Shown one piece after another: positions 39,052-48,614 of a DNA stretch of 64,000 bases; the stretch's first letter is position 1; the number at the start of each line of letters is the position of its first letter. The translations under genes and the position numbers were made by a program. The notes beneath the pieces are model-generated. The model had not been told where the DNA came from and searched no databases. It saw only the letters and a program-made list of their open reading frames with translations. The stretch is from Quadrisphaera setariae (lineage in GTDB: Bacteria > Actinomycetota > Actinomycetes > Actinomycetales > Quadrisphaeraceae): assembly GCF_008041935.1 (NCBI RefSeq), contig NZ_VKAC01000004.1:1-64000 (forward strand), read 5' to 3'.

Positions 39052-39474
39052 GTGAGCACGCCGGTGGGCACGGTGACCGGTACCGGCGCCCCGTCGCTGG
39101 GCGCTGTCGCGCTCAGCGGGGCGGCCGAGCCCGTCGTGCACCAGCTCGTCAGCGCCGTCAGCTCCTCCGCAGAGCTGGCGGCGCTCGACCTGCACCAGCA
39201 GCTGTCGCTGCTCACCGCGGCCAGCGAGCCGTGGCGCCACCCGGACACCCGGCGCCGCTCGCGGGTGCCCGTGGTCCTGGCCCAGGCCCTGGGGCGGGAG
39301 TGGCCGAGCCGCATCCACGCCGGCCTCAGCGACCGCCCCGGTGACCCGGTGGCACCGCACCAGCTGCCGCACCTCGCCGAGGAGGTCCGGGCCGTCCTGG
39401 ACGGTGACCGGGCCCGCCGCGACGAGTTCGTCGCCGAGGTGGTCCGCCTGCTGGGCGAGGGCCAGCCGCGCTGA
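39052..39474 (+). CDS. Hypothetical protein downstream of csbD
   Basis: A 140-aa soluble protein I do not recognise. It begins with a low-complexity region, then [20 protein letters not shown], an [20 protein letters not shown] segment and an acidic/basic C-terminal helix ([20 protein letters not shown]). No signal peptide or membrane helix. It starts 10 bp after csbD and is probably co-transcribed. Codon use is normal for the region. Confidence 0.6.
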   Translation: MSTPVGTVTGTGAPSLGAVALSGAAEPVVHQLVSAVSSSAELAALDLHQQLSLLTAASEPWRHPDTRRRSRVPVVLAQALGREWPSRIHAGLSDRPGDPVAPHQLPHLAEEVRAVLDGDRARRDEFVAEVVRLLGEGQPR

Positions 39475-39679
39475 CCGGCTCGCGCGTCGGCCCGGGGTCT
39501 GTGACGGCGTCGTGGCGACGCCACCACCCTCGCCCGCTCAGCCCTCGCCCCGGACCGCTCCCGCGGCCGGGGCGTCGTGCTGGGCGGGTGTCGTGCTGGG
39601 CGGGTCCGGTGCCGGTGGGCCCTGCTGTCCGCGACCGCCGACGCGCCGTGTCGATCTGGGGCCAGTAGCGTGGTCAGCC

Positions 39680-42600
39680 GTGCTGACGGCGCCCTCCGAC
39701 GACCCCGCCCTGACCGAGACGAGCTCGGACGCCACCCAGGTGGTGCCTGCTGACGTGGTGCTCCCCGAGGGCGAACCGCTCGCCGGACCCTGGCGGCAGG
39801 TGCCGCTGAGCGGGCTCCTCGCCCTGCTGGAGCACTCCGCGGGCGTGCCCGCGGGCCGCCCCCGCGTGGTGGCGGTGGACGGGCGCGGTGGCAGCGGCAA
39901 GTCCGCCCTCGCGGACCGGCTGCTGGCCGCCGTCGAGGGCGGCGTGCTGGTCCGCACCGACGACATCGCCTGGAACCACGGCTTCTTCGACTGGACCGAC
40001 CTGCTCGTCGAGGGGGTGCTCCAGCCCGCCCGGGACGGGCAGGCCGTGAGCTTCCGGCCGCCGGCGTGGGAGGAGCACGGCCGCGAGGGCGCGATCGAGG
40101 TGCCCGAGGGCACGAAGTGGCTGTTCCTCGAGGGCGTCGGCGCTGCTCGCCGAGAGCTGGCGGACCACGTCGACGTGGCCCTGTGGGTGCAGTCCGACCC
40201 GGCCGAGGCCGAGCGCCTCGGCATCGAGCGCGACGTCGCCCTCGGCGTCAACGGCGAGCGCGAGGGCGCCACGCGGTTCTGGCACGAGTGGCAGGCCGAG
40301 GAGCTCCCCTTCATCGCGGAGCAGCGCCCGTGGGAGCGCGCCCGCATCGTCGTCGCCGGTGCTGGACTGGCGGGCGTGCTGCGCGAGGAGGTCGTGGTGG
40401 CGCCCCGCCCCCTCGTCGCGCCCGCCGGCACCCCGACCGGCATCTCCGCGGCCGAGGACGGCGGCGAGCCCGGCGAGATCACGTTCGACGAGGCGCGCTA
40501 CCCGGCCCGTCCGCGCCGCCTGCGCCCGGCCGCCCAGCTGGAGACCCGCCGCCGCCGAGCGCCGCACCGGCGCACTGCTGACGGCACCAACCCCGCCTAC
40601 GTGGCGTGGCTGGTGCAGCAGTCGATGCTCGCCGACGCCGAGGGCCTGTCCCGCCAGCTCAGCGGCAGCCCGGCGATGTGGCGCAACCCCTACGCCCGCC
40701 CGAACGCGCGCCGCGCGGTCTCCACGGCGTCGGTGTGGTTCACCGCCTACCCGATCTCCCTCATCACGCGGGAGGGGGAGTCCTTCCTGGCGTCGGTGGC
40801 CGACGAGCGCCTGTGGAGCGCCTTCGAGCAGATCGGCATCGACGGCATCCACACCGGCCCGGTGAAGAAGGCCGGAGGTATCACCGGCTGGGAGGAGACC
40901 CCCAGCGTCGACGGGCACTTCGACCGGATCAGCACCCAGATCGACCCGCTCTTCGGCACCGAGGACGAGTTCCGGGCCGTCTGCGAGGTGGCCGACGCGC
41001 ACGGCGGCTCCGTCATCGACGACATCGTCCCCGGCCACACCGGCAAGGGCGCCGACTTCCGCCTGGCGGAGATGGGCCACGGCGACTACCCCGGCGTCTA
41101 CCACATGGTGGAGATCCCCCGGGAGGACTGGCACCTGCTGCCCGACGTCCCGGAGGGCCGCGACGCCGTCAACCTCGACGCCATCACCGAGGCCCGCCTG
41201 GCCGACGCCGGCTACATCATCGGCGCCCTCCAGCGCGTGATCTTCTACGCCCCGGGCGTCAAGGAGACCAACTGGAGCGCCACCGCCGAGGTCACCGGCG
41301 TGGACGGCCAGGTGCGCCGCTGGGTGTACCTGCACTACTTCAAGCAGGGCCAGCCCTCCATCAACTGGCTCGACCCGACGTTCGCCGGCATGCGCCTCGT
41401 CATCGGCGACGCCCTGCACTCCCTGGCCGAGCTGGGCACCAGCGCGCTGCGCCTGGACGCCAACGGCTTCCTGGGAGTGGAGAAGTCCGCCGAGGGCGCC
41501 CCGGCGTGGTCGGAGGGCCACCCCCTGTCGGAGGCCGCCAACCACGTCATCGCCAGCACCGTCCGCAAGGTCGGCGGGTTCACCTTCCAGGAGCTGAACC
41601 TCGGCATCGAGGACATCCGCGACACCGGTCGCGTGGGCGCGGACCTGTCCTACGACTTCGTCAACCGCCCCGCGTACCAGCACGCGCTGGTCACGGGCGA
41701 CACCGAGTTCCTGCGCCTCACGCTCAACACCTCCCTGGAGGTGGGCGTCGACCCCGCCTCGCTCGTGCACGGCATGCAGAACCACGACGAGCTGACCTAC
41801 GAGCTGGTCCACTGGGCCACCGCCCACACCCACGACGAGTACCCCTTCCGCGGCCGCCCCACCACGGGCGCCGAGCTCGCCGAGGCCGTGCGCGCTGACC
41901 TGCTCCGCGGCATCACCGGTGAGGCCTCGGACTACAACCACGTCTTCACCACCAACGGCATCGCGTGCACCACGGCCTCGGTCATCGCGGCGTCCCGCGG
42001 CCACAGGACGCTGGACTCCATCGGCGACGACGACGTCGAGATGATCCGGCGGGCGCACCTGCTCCTGGCCATGTTCAACGCCTGGCAGCCGGGGGTGTTC
42101 GCGCTGTCCGGGTGGGACCTCGTCGGGGCGCTGCCGGTGCCGATCGAGCAGGTCGCGGCCCTCACCGACACCGGCGACACCCGCTGGGTGGAGCGCGGCG
42201 CGCACGACCTGCTCGACGTCGACCCGCAGGCCACCCACTCGGCCAGCGGCATGCCGCGGGCCCGCGTGCTCTACGGGTCCCTGCCCGAGCAGCTGCGCGA
42301 CGAGGCGTCCTTCGCCTCCCGCCTCAAGGGGCTGCTGGCGCTGCGGGCCAAGCACGGGATCGCCACGGCCACGCAGGTGGACGTCCCCGCCGTGGCCCAC
42401 CCGGGGATGCTCGTCATGGTCCACCGCCTCGACGGCGGCGACCCGAACCGCTCGGCCGGCCTGCAGGTGACGGTGCTGAACTTCACCGGCGAGACCATCG
42501 AGGGCACCGTCCGCTCGGAGCACTTCGAGCCGCGCATGGCGGTCCTCGACGCCCGCGACGACGGCGAGATCGGCTGGGTGGACGACCTGCGCAGCTTCAG

Positions 42601-42694
42601 CGTGTGGCTGAGCCCCTACAGCGGCCTGTTCCTCACCCTGAAGGACCCGGGCGCCCCCGAGGACGACCTGCGCCGCTCGGGCGCCCACCGCTGA
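39680..42694 (+). CDS. Fusion of a uridine-kinase-like P-loop domain with a GH13 trehalose-synthase-like domain
   Basis: A 1004-aa two-part protein. Residues ~55-245 are a uridine-kinase-like NTPase: [20 protein letters not shown] (Walker A 68-75), [13 protein letters not shown] and [15 protein letters not shown]. Residues ~305-1000 are GH13: [20 protein letters not shown], nucleophile Asp593 in [10 protein letters not shown], acid/base Glu638 in FTFQELNL and stabiliser Asp703 in QNHDEL. The GH13 part resembles actinobacterial maltose glucosyltransferase/trehalose-synthase annotations but is not the classic TreS form. GTG 39680 is 8 nt after TAGCGT (leaderless). No internal ribosome binding site is seen between the domains. 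Confidence 0.85.
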   Translation: MLTAPSDDPALTETSSDATQVVPADVVLPEGEPLAGPWRQVPLSGLLALLEHSAGVPAGRPRVVAVDGRGGSGKSALADRLLAAVEGGVLVRTDDIAWNHGFFDWTDLLVEGVLQPARDGQAVSFRPPAWEEHGREGAIEVPEGTKWLFLEGVGAARRELADHVDVALWVQSDPAEAERLGIERDVALGVNGEREGATRFWHEWQAEELPFIAEQRPWERARIVVAGAGLAGVLREEVVVAPRPLVAPAGTPTGISAAEDGGEPGEITFDEARYPARPRRLRPAAQLETRRRRAPHRRTADGTNPAYVAWLVQQSMLADAEGLSRQLSGSPAMWRNPYARPNARRAVSTASVWFTAYPISLITREGESFLASVADERLWSAFEQIGIDGIHTGPVKKAGGITGWEETPSVDGHFDRISTQIDPLFGTEDEFRAVCEVADAHGGSVIDDIVPGHTGKGADFRLAEMGHGDYPGVYHMVEIPREDWHLLPDVPEGRDAVNLDAITEARLADAGYIIGALQRVIFYAPGVKETNWSATAEVTGVDGQVRRWVYLHYFKQGQPSINWLDPTFAGMRLVIGDALHSLAELGTSALRLDANGFLGVEKSAEGAPAWSEGHPLSEAANHVIASTVRKVGGFTFQELNLGIEDIRDTGRVGADLSYDFVNRPAYQHALVTGDTEFLRLTLNTSLEVGVDPASLVHGMQNHDELTYELVHWATAHTHDEYPFRGRPTTGAELAEAVRADLLRGITGEASDYNHVFTTNGIACTTASVIAASRGHRTLDSIGDDDVEMIRRAHLLLAMFNAWQPGVFALSGWDLVGALPVPIEQVAALTDTGDTRWVERGAHDLLDVDPQATHSASGMPRARVLYGSLPEQLRDEASFASRLKGLLALRAKHGIATATQVDVPAVAHPGMLVMVHRLDGGDPNRSAGLQVTVLNFTGETIEGTVRSEHFEPRMAVLDARDDGEIGWVDDLRSFSVWLSPYSGLFLTLKDPGAPEDDLRRSGAHR

Positions 42695-42723
42695 CGGCGG
42701 CCCCGGGGACGCTCCGGGGGCAC

Positions 42724-42773
42724 GACGACGACGAGGGCCGGCCGCTGGGAAGCGGCCGGCCCTCGTCGTCGTC
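42724..42773. terminator. Bidirectional terminator, perfect 23-bp stem with GGGA tetraloop
   Basis: The left arm 42724-42746 (from GACGACGACGAGGGCC to GGCCGCT) is exactly complementary to 42751-42773, with loop GGGA at 42747-42750. It lies between the convergent GH13 fusion and aquaporin genes. One of the strongest hairpins in the window. Confidence 0.92.
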
Positions 42774-42805
42774 AGGTTGACGTCGGGTGGGGCGGTGCTG
42801 AGCGG

Positions 42806-43585
42806 TCAGGCCCGCCCGGCCACGCGCTCGCGCTGCGCCGTGCGCTCGACGCGGACGTCGCCGCGCTCCTCGCTGGTCGCCAGCAGGGACTTGTGCACCA
42901 GCGCGGCGATGACGCCGCCGACCAGCGGGGCCACGACGAAGAGCCACACCTGCCCGAGCGCCTCCGGGCCCGCGAACAGCGCCGGGGCGATGGACCGGGC
43001 GGGGTTCACGGAGGTGTTGGTCACCGGGATCGAGATGAGGTGGATGACCACGAGGGTCAGGCCGATGGCCAGCGGCGCGAGGCCGGGAGCGCCCTTGGGA
43101 CCGGTGGTGCCGAGCACGACGAGCACGAACACCGCCGTCAGGACGACCTCGACCAGCAGCGCGGCGACGAGGCCGTACCCCTCGGGGGAGCGGTCGGCGT
43201 AGCCGTTGGTGGCGAAGCCGCCGGTGGGGTCGAAGCCCGCGCGGCCGCTCGCGACGCCGTAGAGCACGGCGGCCCCGGCCACCGCGCCGACGAGCTGGGA
43301 GACCACGTAGACGGGCAGCTCCCGCCACGGCAGGCGGCCCGCCACGGACAGGCCCAGGGAGATGGCCGGGTTGAAGTGGCCACCGGAGATGTGGCCGAAG
43401 GCGTAGGCGCCCGTGGTCACGGCCAGGCCGAACGCCAGGGCGACGCCCAGCCAGCCGATCGCCACCTGGGCGCCGGTGTCCCCGGGGGCCGCGGTGGTGG
43501 CGAGCACGGCGGCGCCGCACCCCGCGAACACCAGCCAGAACGTCCCGAGGAACTCAGCGGCGACCTTCTGCACCTCTCTGCTCAC
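42806..43585 (-). CDS. aqpZ: Aquaporin Z (MIP-family water channel)
   Basis: A 259-aa MIP channel with six helices and both NPA boxes: [16 protein letters not shown] and [16 protein letters not shown]. The N-terminal [20 protein letters not shown] and the Arg of NPAR (selectivity filter) fit the water-selective AqpZ type. A basic/acidic C-terminal tail of ~25 residues follows. GTG 43585 is the start. The convergent trehalose-synthase-like gene hints at a common osmotic-stress role. Confidence 0.93.
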   Translation of the reverse strand: MSREVQKVAAEFLGTFWLVFAGCGAAVLATTAAPGDTGAQVAIGWLGVALAFGLAVTTGAYAFGHISGGHFNPAISLGLSVAGRLPWRELPVYVVSQLVGAVAGAAVLYGVASGRAGFDPTGGFATNGYADRSPEGYGLVAALLVEVVLTAVFVLVVLGTTGPKGAPGLAPLAIGLTLVVIHLISIPVTNTSVNPARSIAPALFAGPEALGQVWLFVVAPLVGGVIAALVHKSLLATSEERGDVRVERTAQRERVAGRA

Positions 43586-43746
43586 GGCAGTCCTCTCTTC
43601 GTCGAAGCCCCCGCGTCCGAGCGGTACCGGGGGAGTGCGGTCATGGGAACGGCGCGGGCAGGGCCCGCGCCGTCACGGCTTCTCATCGTGCGCGACAGGC
43701 CTCGGCTGCGCGATCCGGGACGAGGTCTGCCGCGCGGGTCCGAGGG

Positions 43747-44286
43747 TCAGCAGGACGCGTCGCCGGGGCCGGCCGCGTCCGTCGGGCCGGTGGCGCCAGC
43801 CGTGTCGACGACGTCGACCACCTCGACGTCGACGGCCGTGACCTCCAGGCCCATCAGCTCGTGCAGGGCCGTGGCCACGGCGGCGCGCACGTGCTCGGCC
43901 ACCTCCGGAGCGCTCCGCCCCAGCTCGGTGACCACCGCCACGCCGACGCTGGCCTGCCGCTCACCGACCTCCACCTCCACGCCCGGGCAGCCGCCGCGGG
44001 AGGAGCCGGGGATCTGCTGGCGCAGAGCCGCCGCAGTCCGCTCGACCGTGCGCGCGGTGGGCGTGCCCAGGTCGTGCACGCCGGGGACCTCGCGCGCGGC
44101 GAGGCCCGCGAGGGTCGCGATGACGGCGTCCGTGGTGGTCGTCGCGCCGGCGGCGCGCACCGCTCGGGGAGCCGGTGCGGTCGCCCGCGTGAGGTCCGGC
44201 GCGCCGGGAGGGGCGGTCGAGAGTCCGCCGGCGCCGCTGGCGGTGCCGTGGAGCGTCGAGGTGCTCGGGGCGGCGGTCTCGGTCAT
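43747..44286 (-). CDS. Asp23/Gls24-family envelope stress protein
   Basis: A 179-aa protein. A Pro/Ala/Thr-rich N-terminal region of about 60 residues precedes the Asp23 domain: VIATLAGLAAREVPGVHDLG, VEVEVGERQASVGVAVVTEL and VAEHVRAAVATALHELMGLE. Asp23 proteins associate with the membrane and contribute to cell-envelope homeostasis. ATG 44286 has a GAGGAGG ribosome binding site. The TetR operator CTTACACCGTAAG at 44348-44360 lies 62 bp upstream. Confidence 0.87.
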   Translation of the reverse strand: MTETAAPSTSTLHGTASGAGGLSTAPPGAPDLTRATAPAPRAVRAAGATTTTDAVIATLAGLAAREVPGVHDLGTPTARTVERTAAALRQQIPGSSRGGCPGVEVEVGERQASVGVAVVTELGRSAPEVAEHVRAAVATALHELMGLEVTAVDVEVVDVVDTAGATGPTDAAGPGDASC

Positions 44287-44347
44287 GATCCTCCTCATCA
44301 CGGCGGCGGCCGGGATGACCGCGGGCGCCGTGGGCCGGATCACCAGG

Positions 44348-44360
44348 CTTACACCGTAAG
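44348..44360. promoter_or_regulatory. TetR-class operator between the Asp23 and TetR genes
   Basis: CTTACACCGTAAG is a dyad with CTTAC/GTAAG half-sites around ACC, the classic form recognised by TetR_C-type repressors. The same sequence occurs inverted at 45266-45278. Confidence 0.8.
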
Positions 44361-44477
44361 TGAGGGCCCGCCACTCGTGGGGGGTGCCGCGAGGCGCGTC
44401 GGCAGGGCGGCGAGGGGCCCTGCTCCGGACGAGCCCGACGACCTGCGCACCTCGCCGCAGGGTGACAACCTCAGCGG

Positions 44478-45248
44478 GTGACGATCAGCGATGGCCCCAG
44501 GAGCGGCGCTGCAGGGGGAGCGGGCGAGCCCGACGCGGACCTCCTGGCCGTGCAGGGCAAGGAGCCGCCCTCGGCGAGGGTGCCGCTGAGCCGCGAGCGC
44601 ATCCTCGCGGCGGCCCTGGCCTTCATCGACGAGGAGGGCGTGGGCTCCCTGACCATGCGCCGCCTCGGCTCGCGCCTCGGCGTGGAGGCCATGTCGCTGT
44701 ACCGGTACGTGCCCGGGCGGGAGGACCTGCTCGACGGCGTGGTGGACTTCCTCGTCACCGAGCTCGACCGCGATGAGGACGTGCTCAAGACCCCCGAGCA
44801 CGGCTGGCAGGACTTCCTCCAGCGGATGGCGCACGGCGTGCGGCGCATGGCCATCGCGCACCCGAAGGCGTTCCCCCTCATCGCCTCCACGCCCCCGGAG
44901 GCCCCGTGGCTGCGGCCCCCGCTGCGCTCGGTGCGCTGGGTGGAGACCTTCCTGGCGGGGCTGCTGGCCGAGGGCTTCGACGACGAGCAGGCCGTGGCCG
45001 TCTACCGCGCCTTCACGAGCTTCCTGCTGGGCAACCTGCTGCTGGAGGTGTCCCACCGCGGCGGGGCCGTCGGCCCGCTCGACCTCGTCGACGAGGAGGT
45101 CCCCGCGCACGGCCTGCGCGACGCCCCGACCGTGGAGCGCCTGCGCGACCTCCTGGCCGACGACAGGTCGCTGCAGGAGTTCGAGGAGTCCTTGGAGAGC
45201 CTCATCGACAGGATCACCGTGCAGGTGGTGGGTGGAAGCGGGTCCTGA
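44478..45248 (+). CDS. TetR-family repressor (TetR_C type)
   Basis: A 256-aa regulator. The HTH is PLSRERILAAALAFIDEEGV then GSLTMRRLGSRLGVEAMSLY with RYVPGREDLLDG, the hallmark of the tetracycline-repressor-type subfamily. The C-terminal domain reads LLAEGFDDEQAVAVYRAFTS. It starts at GTG 44478. Identical operators flank it: one upstream (also upstream of the Asp23 gene), one downstream before the gene at 45288. It probably controls itself and both neighbours. Ligand unknown. Confidence 0.92.
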   Translation: MTISDGPRSGAAGGAGEPDADLLAVQGKEPPSARVPLSRERILAAALAFIDEEGVGSLTMRRLGSRLGVEAMSLYRYVPGREDLLDGVVDFLVTELDRDEDVLKTPEHGWQDFLQRMAHGVRRMAIAHPKAFPLIASTPPEAPWLRPPLRSVRWVETFLAGLLAEGFDDEQAVAVYRAFTSFLLGNLLLEVSHRGGAVGPLDLVDEEVPAHGLRDAPTVERLRDLLADDRSLQEFEESLESLIDRITVQVVGGSGS

Positions 45249-45265
45249 TCTCGCGGAGGCGAGCG

Positions 45266-45278
45266 CTTACGGTGTAAG
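45266..45278. promoter_or_regulatory. Second copy of the TetR-class operator
   Basis: CTTACGGTGTAAG is the exact reverse complement of the site at 44348-44360. It overlaps the probable -10 box (TAAGAA, 45275-45280) of the leaderless gene starting at GTG 45288, so binding would block that promoter. Confidence 0.8.
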
Positions 45279-45287
45279 AATCTCGCC

Positions 45288-45857
45288 GTGCTCGACAGTC
45301 CCACCAGCGGGCCGACGGCGCCCGCAGAGCCCGTCGACGACGACGCGCGCGACCGCTCGGCCGCCGCGGCCCCCCTCGGGGCGGTGCGCGCCGTGGTCCG
45401 ACAGCTCGACCGAGCCTGCTCCGCCGCCACGACCAGCACCGCCTCCTGGGAGGCGCTCGTGGTGGCGCTGCGGGCGTGCGCCGACGAGCTGGCCCGCCAG
45501 GACGCCGCCGCGTGGCGCCTCGCGGTCGGGTCCGCGGTGCCGCTGGAGCACTGGGTGGCGGGAGAGTGGGCGACCCGTCTGCGCGACGCCCTGGTGGACG
45601 ACGGGTTCACGAGCCGGTGCGCGGTCCAGGCCGTCGAGGTGGTGGCGGTGCACCTGCAGCGCACCTGCCCGGCCGCGGTGGTGACCCCGAGCGGCTCCGG
45701 CGCCTCCAGCGCTCCCGGGGTCCCCGGGGCAGTGGGTCCGCTGTCCGCCTACCCGGTGCTGCAGCGGCTGCGCCCGCAGCTCTCCGCAGACACCGAGGGC
45801 GCCCCGGCGGCCTCGGTCCAGGCCCTCCTGGCGCAGGTCGCGGCGCTGCGCGCCTGA
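45288..45857 (+). CDS. Hypothetical protein in the TetR regulon
   Basis: A 189-aa protein of no recognised family. A disordered acidic N-terminus (EPVDDDARDRSA) precedes a helical domain: AVRAVVRQLDRACSAATTST, WEALVVALRACADELARQDA, AVPLEHWVAGEWATRLRDAL and RCAVQAVEVVAVHLQRTC, then a Gly/Ser-rich linker. No signal or membrane segment. GTG 45288 lies 7 nt after the -10 box, with the TetR operator overlapping it. Function unknown; the operator is the best clue to its role. Confidence 0.7.
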   Translation: MLDSPTSGPTAPAEPVDDDARDRSAAAAPLGAVRAVVRQLDRACSAATTSTASWEALVVALRACADELARQDAAAWRLAVGSAVPLEHWVAGEWATRLRDALVDDGFTSRCAVQAVEVVAVHLQRTCPAAVVTPSGSGASSAPGVPGAVGPLSAYPVLQRLRPQLSADTEGAPAASVQALLAQVAALRA

Positions 45858-45872
45858 GGGGTCCGGACCGCC

Positions 45873-47051
45873 TCAGCCGCCCGCACCGACGTGAGCTGGC
45901 CTGCGCGGCCGGGTGAGCAGGACGACGACGACCCCCACGGCCACGCCGAGCAGCGTCTCCACGCCGCGGTCGGCCAGCAGGGCGGGCACCGGTACGGGGT
46001 GGGCGAGCTGGCCCATGAGCAGCGCGAGCGGCGTGATGACGAGCATGGCGGCGCCGTAGTGCCGCACCACGAGCAGCTCCGCGAGCACCTGCAGGACGGC
46101 GGCGACGGCCACCACGGCCACCGTCGGCAGCGGCAGCGACAGCAGCACCGCCGCCACGCCGAGGCCGGCGAGGGTGCCGAGCACGCGGTGCGCGGCGCGC
46201 ACCAGCTGCGAGGACAGCGTCAGCGCGGTCAGCGGGGCGACGGCGGCGACCGCGGCCCAGTACGGGTGCTCGCTGGTGGTGGCCACGCCCAGCGCCCCGG
46301 CCACGGCCACCGCCGCAGCGCACCGGACCACCTGCACCCGCCGCCGGAGCGCTGGCCGCGCCGTCAGCGTCGACCGCGCAGCCGAGGTGGCGTGCGCACC
46401 AGGCGCCGCAGGTGTCACCGGGCGCGCCGCAGGACCCGGAGCCGCTGGGCCGGTGCCCGTGCGCGTGCTCGTGCTGGAGTCGGAGCTGGCCCTGCGCCGG
46501 GCCAGCCGGCGCACCAGAGGCCCCGACGCCGCGGTCAGCGCCAGGGCGAACGCCGCGGTGCCCAGCGCGGTGCCGACCGCTGCGACCGCTGCCACCGCGA
46601 CGTCCACCGCGCCGCTGACGGCGCCACCCACCGGGACGGCCGAGCACGCCCCCACCGCGAAGACGCAGAAGAGCGGTCCGGGTGGCCGCCAGCCCTGCCG
46701 GTCGGACAGGTGCGCGGCGAGCGCCGCCCACGCCGCGGTCACGACCACCGCGAGCCACGCCCCGGCGCCGCTGAGGGAGACCGCGACGCCCGTGGCGACG
46801 GCCGCCACCAGCACCACGGCGAGCCGCAGCTGCACGCGCGGGTCCGCGGAGCCGTCGGGGCGGCGGCCGTAGACGGCGGTGAACGCCCCGAACGCGGCGT
46901 AGAGGGCGAGGTCCGTGCGCTCCAGCGCCACGAGCAGCCCCAGCGGCGCGGCCACGGTGGCCCCTGCCCGCAGCGCGGCGGGCAGCGTCCCCGACTGCGG
47001 GGAGTGGGTCACCAGTGCCCTGACCGCCGTGCCCGCCCGCGCTCCAGCCAC
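45873..47051 (-). CDS. FUSC-family membrane transporter
   Basis: A 392-aa protein of the FUSC/aromatic acid exporter-like group, with two blocks of membrane helices. The first starts GTLPAALRAGATVAAPLGLL, the second SEHPYWAAVAAVAPLTALTL with RAAHRVLGTLAGLGVAAVLL, matching the conserved FUSC repeat (RxxxRxxGTxxG). A central ~45-residue Ala/Thr/Pro-rich linker separates them. Likely efflux of aromatic or amphipathic compounds. GTG 47051 is the start. Confidence 0.85.
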   Translation of the reverse strand: MAGARAGTAVRALVTHSPQSGTLPAALRAGATVAAPLGLLVALERTDLALYAAFGAFTAVYGRRPDGSADPRVQLRLAVVLVAAVATGVAVSLSGAGAWLAVVVTAAWAALAAHLSDRQGWRPPGPLFCVFAVGACSAVPVGGAVSGAVDVAVAAVAAVGTALGTAAFALALTAASGPLVRRLARRRASSDSSTSTRTGTGPAAPGPAARPVTPAAPGAHATSAARSTLTARPALRRRVQVVRCAAAVAVAGALGVATTSEHPYWAAVAAVAPLTALTLSSQLVRAAHRVLGTLAGLGVAAVLLSLPLPTVAVVAVAAVLQVLAELLVVRHYGAAMLVITPLALLMGQLAHPVPVPALLADRGVETLLGVAVGVVVVLLTRPRRPAHVGAGG

Positions 47052-47110
47052 GCCCCCATCTTCGCGGGCCGTCCGGTGATCACCCGGTCGACCGCCGGTA
47101 GCGTGCAGGG

Positions 47111-47755
47111 GTGACCACCCCTGACCGCGGCGCGCTGCGCGCGGTCAGGTCGGCGGTGCTGGCGCTGTTCGTGGTGGGCCTGTCCGCCGTCGGCCACGCC
47201 GCCGCGGGAGGTCACCTGCCCGGTCCCCTCGCGGCGACCGGCCTGGTCGCGGCCGTGCTCGCCTGCTGCTGGCTGGCGACCCGCTGGCACCTGCCCGCCG
47301 GTGCCGCGGTGCTGCTGCTGGCCGGCAGCCAGGTGGCGCTGCACGCCGCGCTCGAGGCCCTGGCCCCCACCCACCACCCGGGTGCTGCGCCTGCGCCCGC
47401 CCTGGCACCGCACCTCGCCGGGGCCGCCGGCCTCGACCACACCGGACACCTCGCCACCGCCGGGACCGCGTCGTCGCTGTGGCTGGGCGGTCCGTCGACG
47501 GCCGACGCGACCATGCTCCTCGCGCACGTGGTCGTCGCGTCGGCCCTCGCCCTGGTCTACAGCCGCGGCGAGGACGCGGTCTGGGCGCTGTGCGCCTGGC
47601 TGGCGCCGCTGGCGGCCGTGGTCGTCGCCCTGGTCCGGCTGCCCGTCGCCCCGCGTCCCCGGTCGCTGCCGGCGGTCGGCGTCGTCGTCCCGACCGGCCT
47701 GCTCGTCCTGCGCGCGGTGCGGCGCCGCGGCCCTCCGGCGGCCCTCGCCGGCTGA
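47111..47755 (+). CDS. Membrane protein heading the YcnI/CopC cluster
   Basis: A 214-aa protein with about five membrane helices: AVLALFVVGLSAVGHAAAGG, LAATGLVAAVLACCWLATRW, GAAVLLLAGSQVALHAALEA, MLLAHVVVASALALVYS and LCAWLAPLAAVVVALVRLP. A His-rich loop (APTHHPG and LDHTGHLATAG) lies on one face. Unnamed family often found before ycnI/copC. GTG 47111 lies 6 nt after TAGCGT. Copper handling is suggested by context only. Confidence 0.75.
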   Translation: MTTPDRGALRAVRSAVLALFVVGLSAVGHAAAGGHLPGPLAATGLVAAVLACCWLATRWHLPAGAAVLLLAGSQVALHAALEALAPTHHPGAAPAPALAPHLAGAAGLDHTGHLATAGTASSLWLGGPSTADATMLLAHVVVASALALVYSRGEDAVWALCAWLAPLAAVVVALVRLPVAPRPRSLPAVGVVVPTGLLVLRAVRRRGPPAALAG

Positions 47756-47828
47756 CCCCGCACGGGGAGCGGCCGGCCTCGCGCCACCCGACCCGCCGGA
47801 CCCCGGCCGCACACCCTGGAGCCCCACC

Positions 47829-48614
47829 GTGTCCTCGACGACCCCGTCGTCCCTGCCTGCCCGCCTGCCCTCCCGCCGCCTGCCGGCCGGAGCGCGCGCC
47901 GCCGCGACCGCCGCCCTGGCCGCGGGGCTGCTGCTCGTGCCCGTGGCCGCCGCCTCGGCGCACGTGCACGTCACTCCCGACACCACCGCGGCGGGCAGCT
48001 ACGCGCTCCTCGACGTCCGCGTGCCGAACGAGTCGGCCACCGCCAGCACCACGAAGGTGGAGCTGACCCTGCCCACCGACCACCCCTTCACCTACGCCGC
48101 CGTGCAGCCGGTGCCGGGCTGGACCGCGCAGGTCACCGAGGAGCCGCTGGCCACGCCCGTCGTGGTGGAGGGGACCACCCTGACGAAGGCGCCCCGCACC
48201 ATCACGTGGACGGCGCAGGCCGGCGCCGGCATCGCCCCCGGCCAGTTCCAGCAGTTCCCCGTCTCGGTCGGTGCCCTGCCCGCCGCCGGCACCACCGTGC
48301 AGCTGCCCGCCACGCAGACGTACTCCGACGGCACCGTGGTCGCCTGGGACCAGCCCGTCCCGGCGAACGGCGCTGAACCCGAGAACCCCGCCCCGGAGTT
48401 CACCACCACGGCCGCGGCGTCCGGCCACCACCACGACGACGAGAGCACCTCGGCGACCGCCTCCGCCTCCGGGGCGAGCGGGACCGGCGACGCCGGTGCG
48501 TCCGCTGGCGGCACGTCCGCGGGTACGTGGCTCGGCGCGACCGGTGCGCTGCTGGGCGCCGTGGCCCTCGTCGTCTCCCTGGTGCGCCGGCGTCCCGCGG
48601 CGGTGACCTCGTGA
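47829..48614 (+). CDS. ycnI: YcnI-family extracytoplasmic copper-binding protein
   Basis: A 261-aa exported protein. The signal peptide ends VAAASAHVHVTPD, leaving a mature N-terminal His, which in YcnI is a copper ligand. The DUF1775 domain includes DVRVPNESATASTTKVELTL, HPFTYAAVQPVPGWTAQV and AGAGIAPGQFQQFPVSVG. The C-terminus has a His/Ser linker (SGHHHDDEST) and a transmembrane anchor (LGATGALLGAVALVVSLVRR). GTG 47829 is the start; copC begins within the stop. Confidence 0.9.
   Translation: MSSTTPSSLPARLPSRRLPAGARAAATAALAAGLLLVPVAAASAHVHVTPDTTAAGSYALLDVRVPNESATASTTKVELTLPTDHPFTYAAVQPVPGWTAQVTEEPLATPVVVEGTTLTKAPRTITWTAQAGAGIAPGQFQQFPVSVGALPAAGTTVQLPATQTYSDGTVVAWDQPVPANGAEPENPAPEFTTTAAASGHHHDDESTSATASASGASGTGDAGASAGGTSAGTWLGATGALLGAVALVVSLVRRRPAAVTS

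Noticed and set aside
39674-42688. 1004-codon open frame antisense to the kinase/GH13 gene
   Set aside because: Gly/Val/His/Glu-rich composition of a GC-skewed shadow frame; the forward strand encodes recognisable catalytic motifs.
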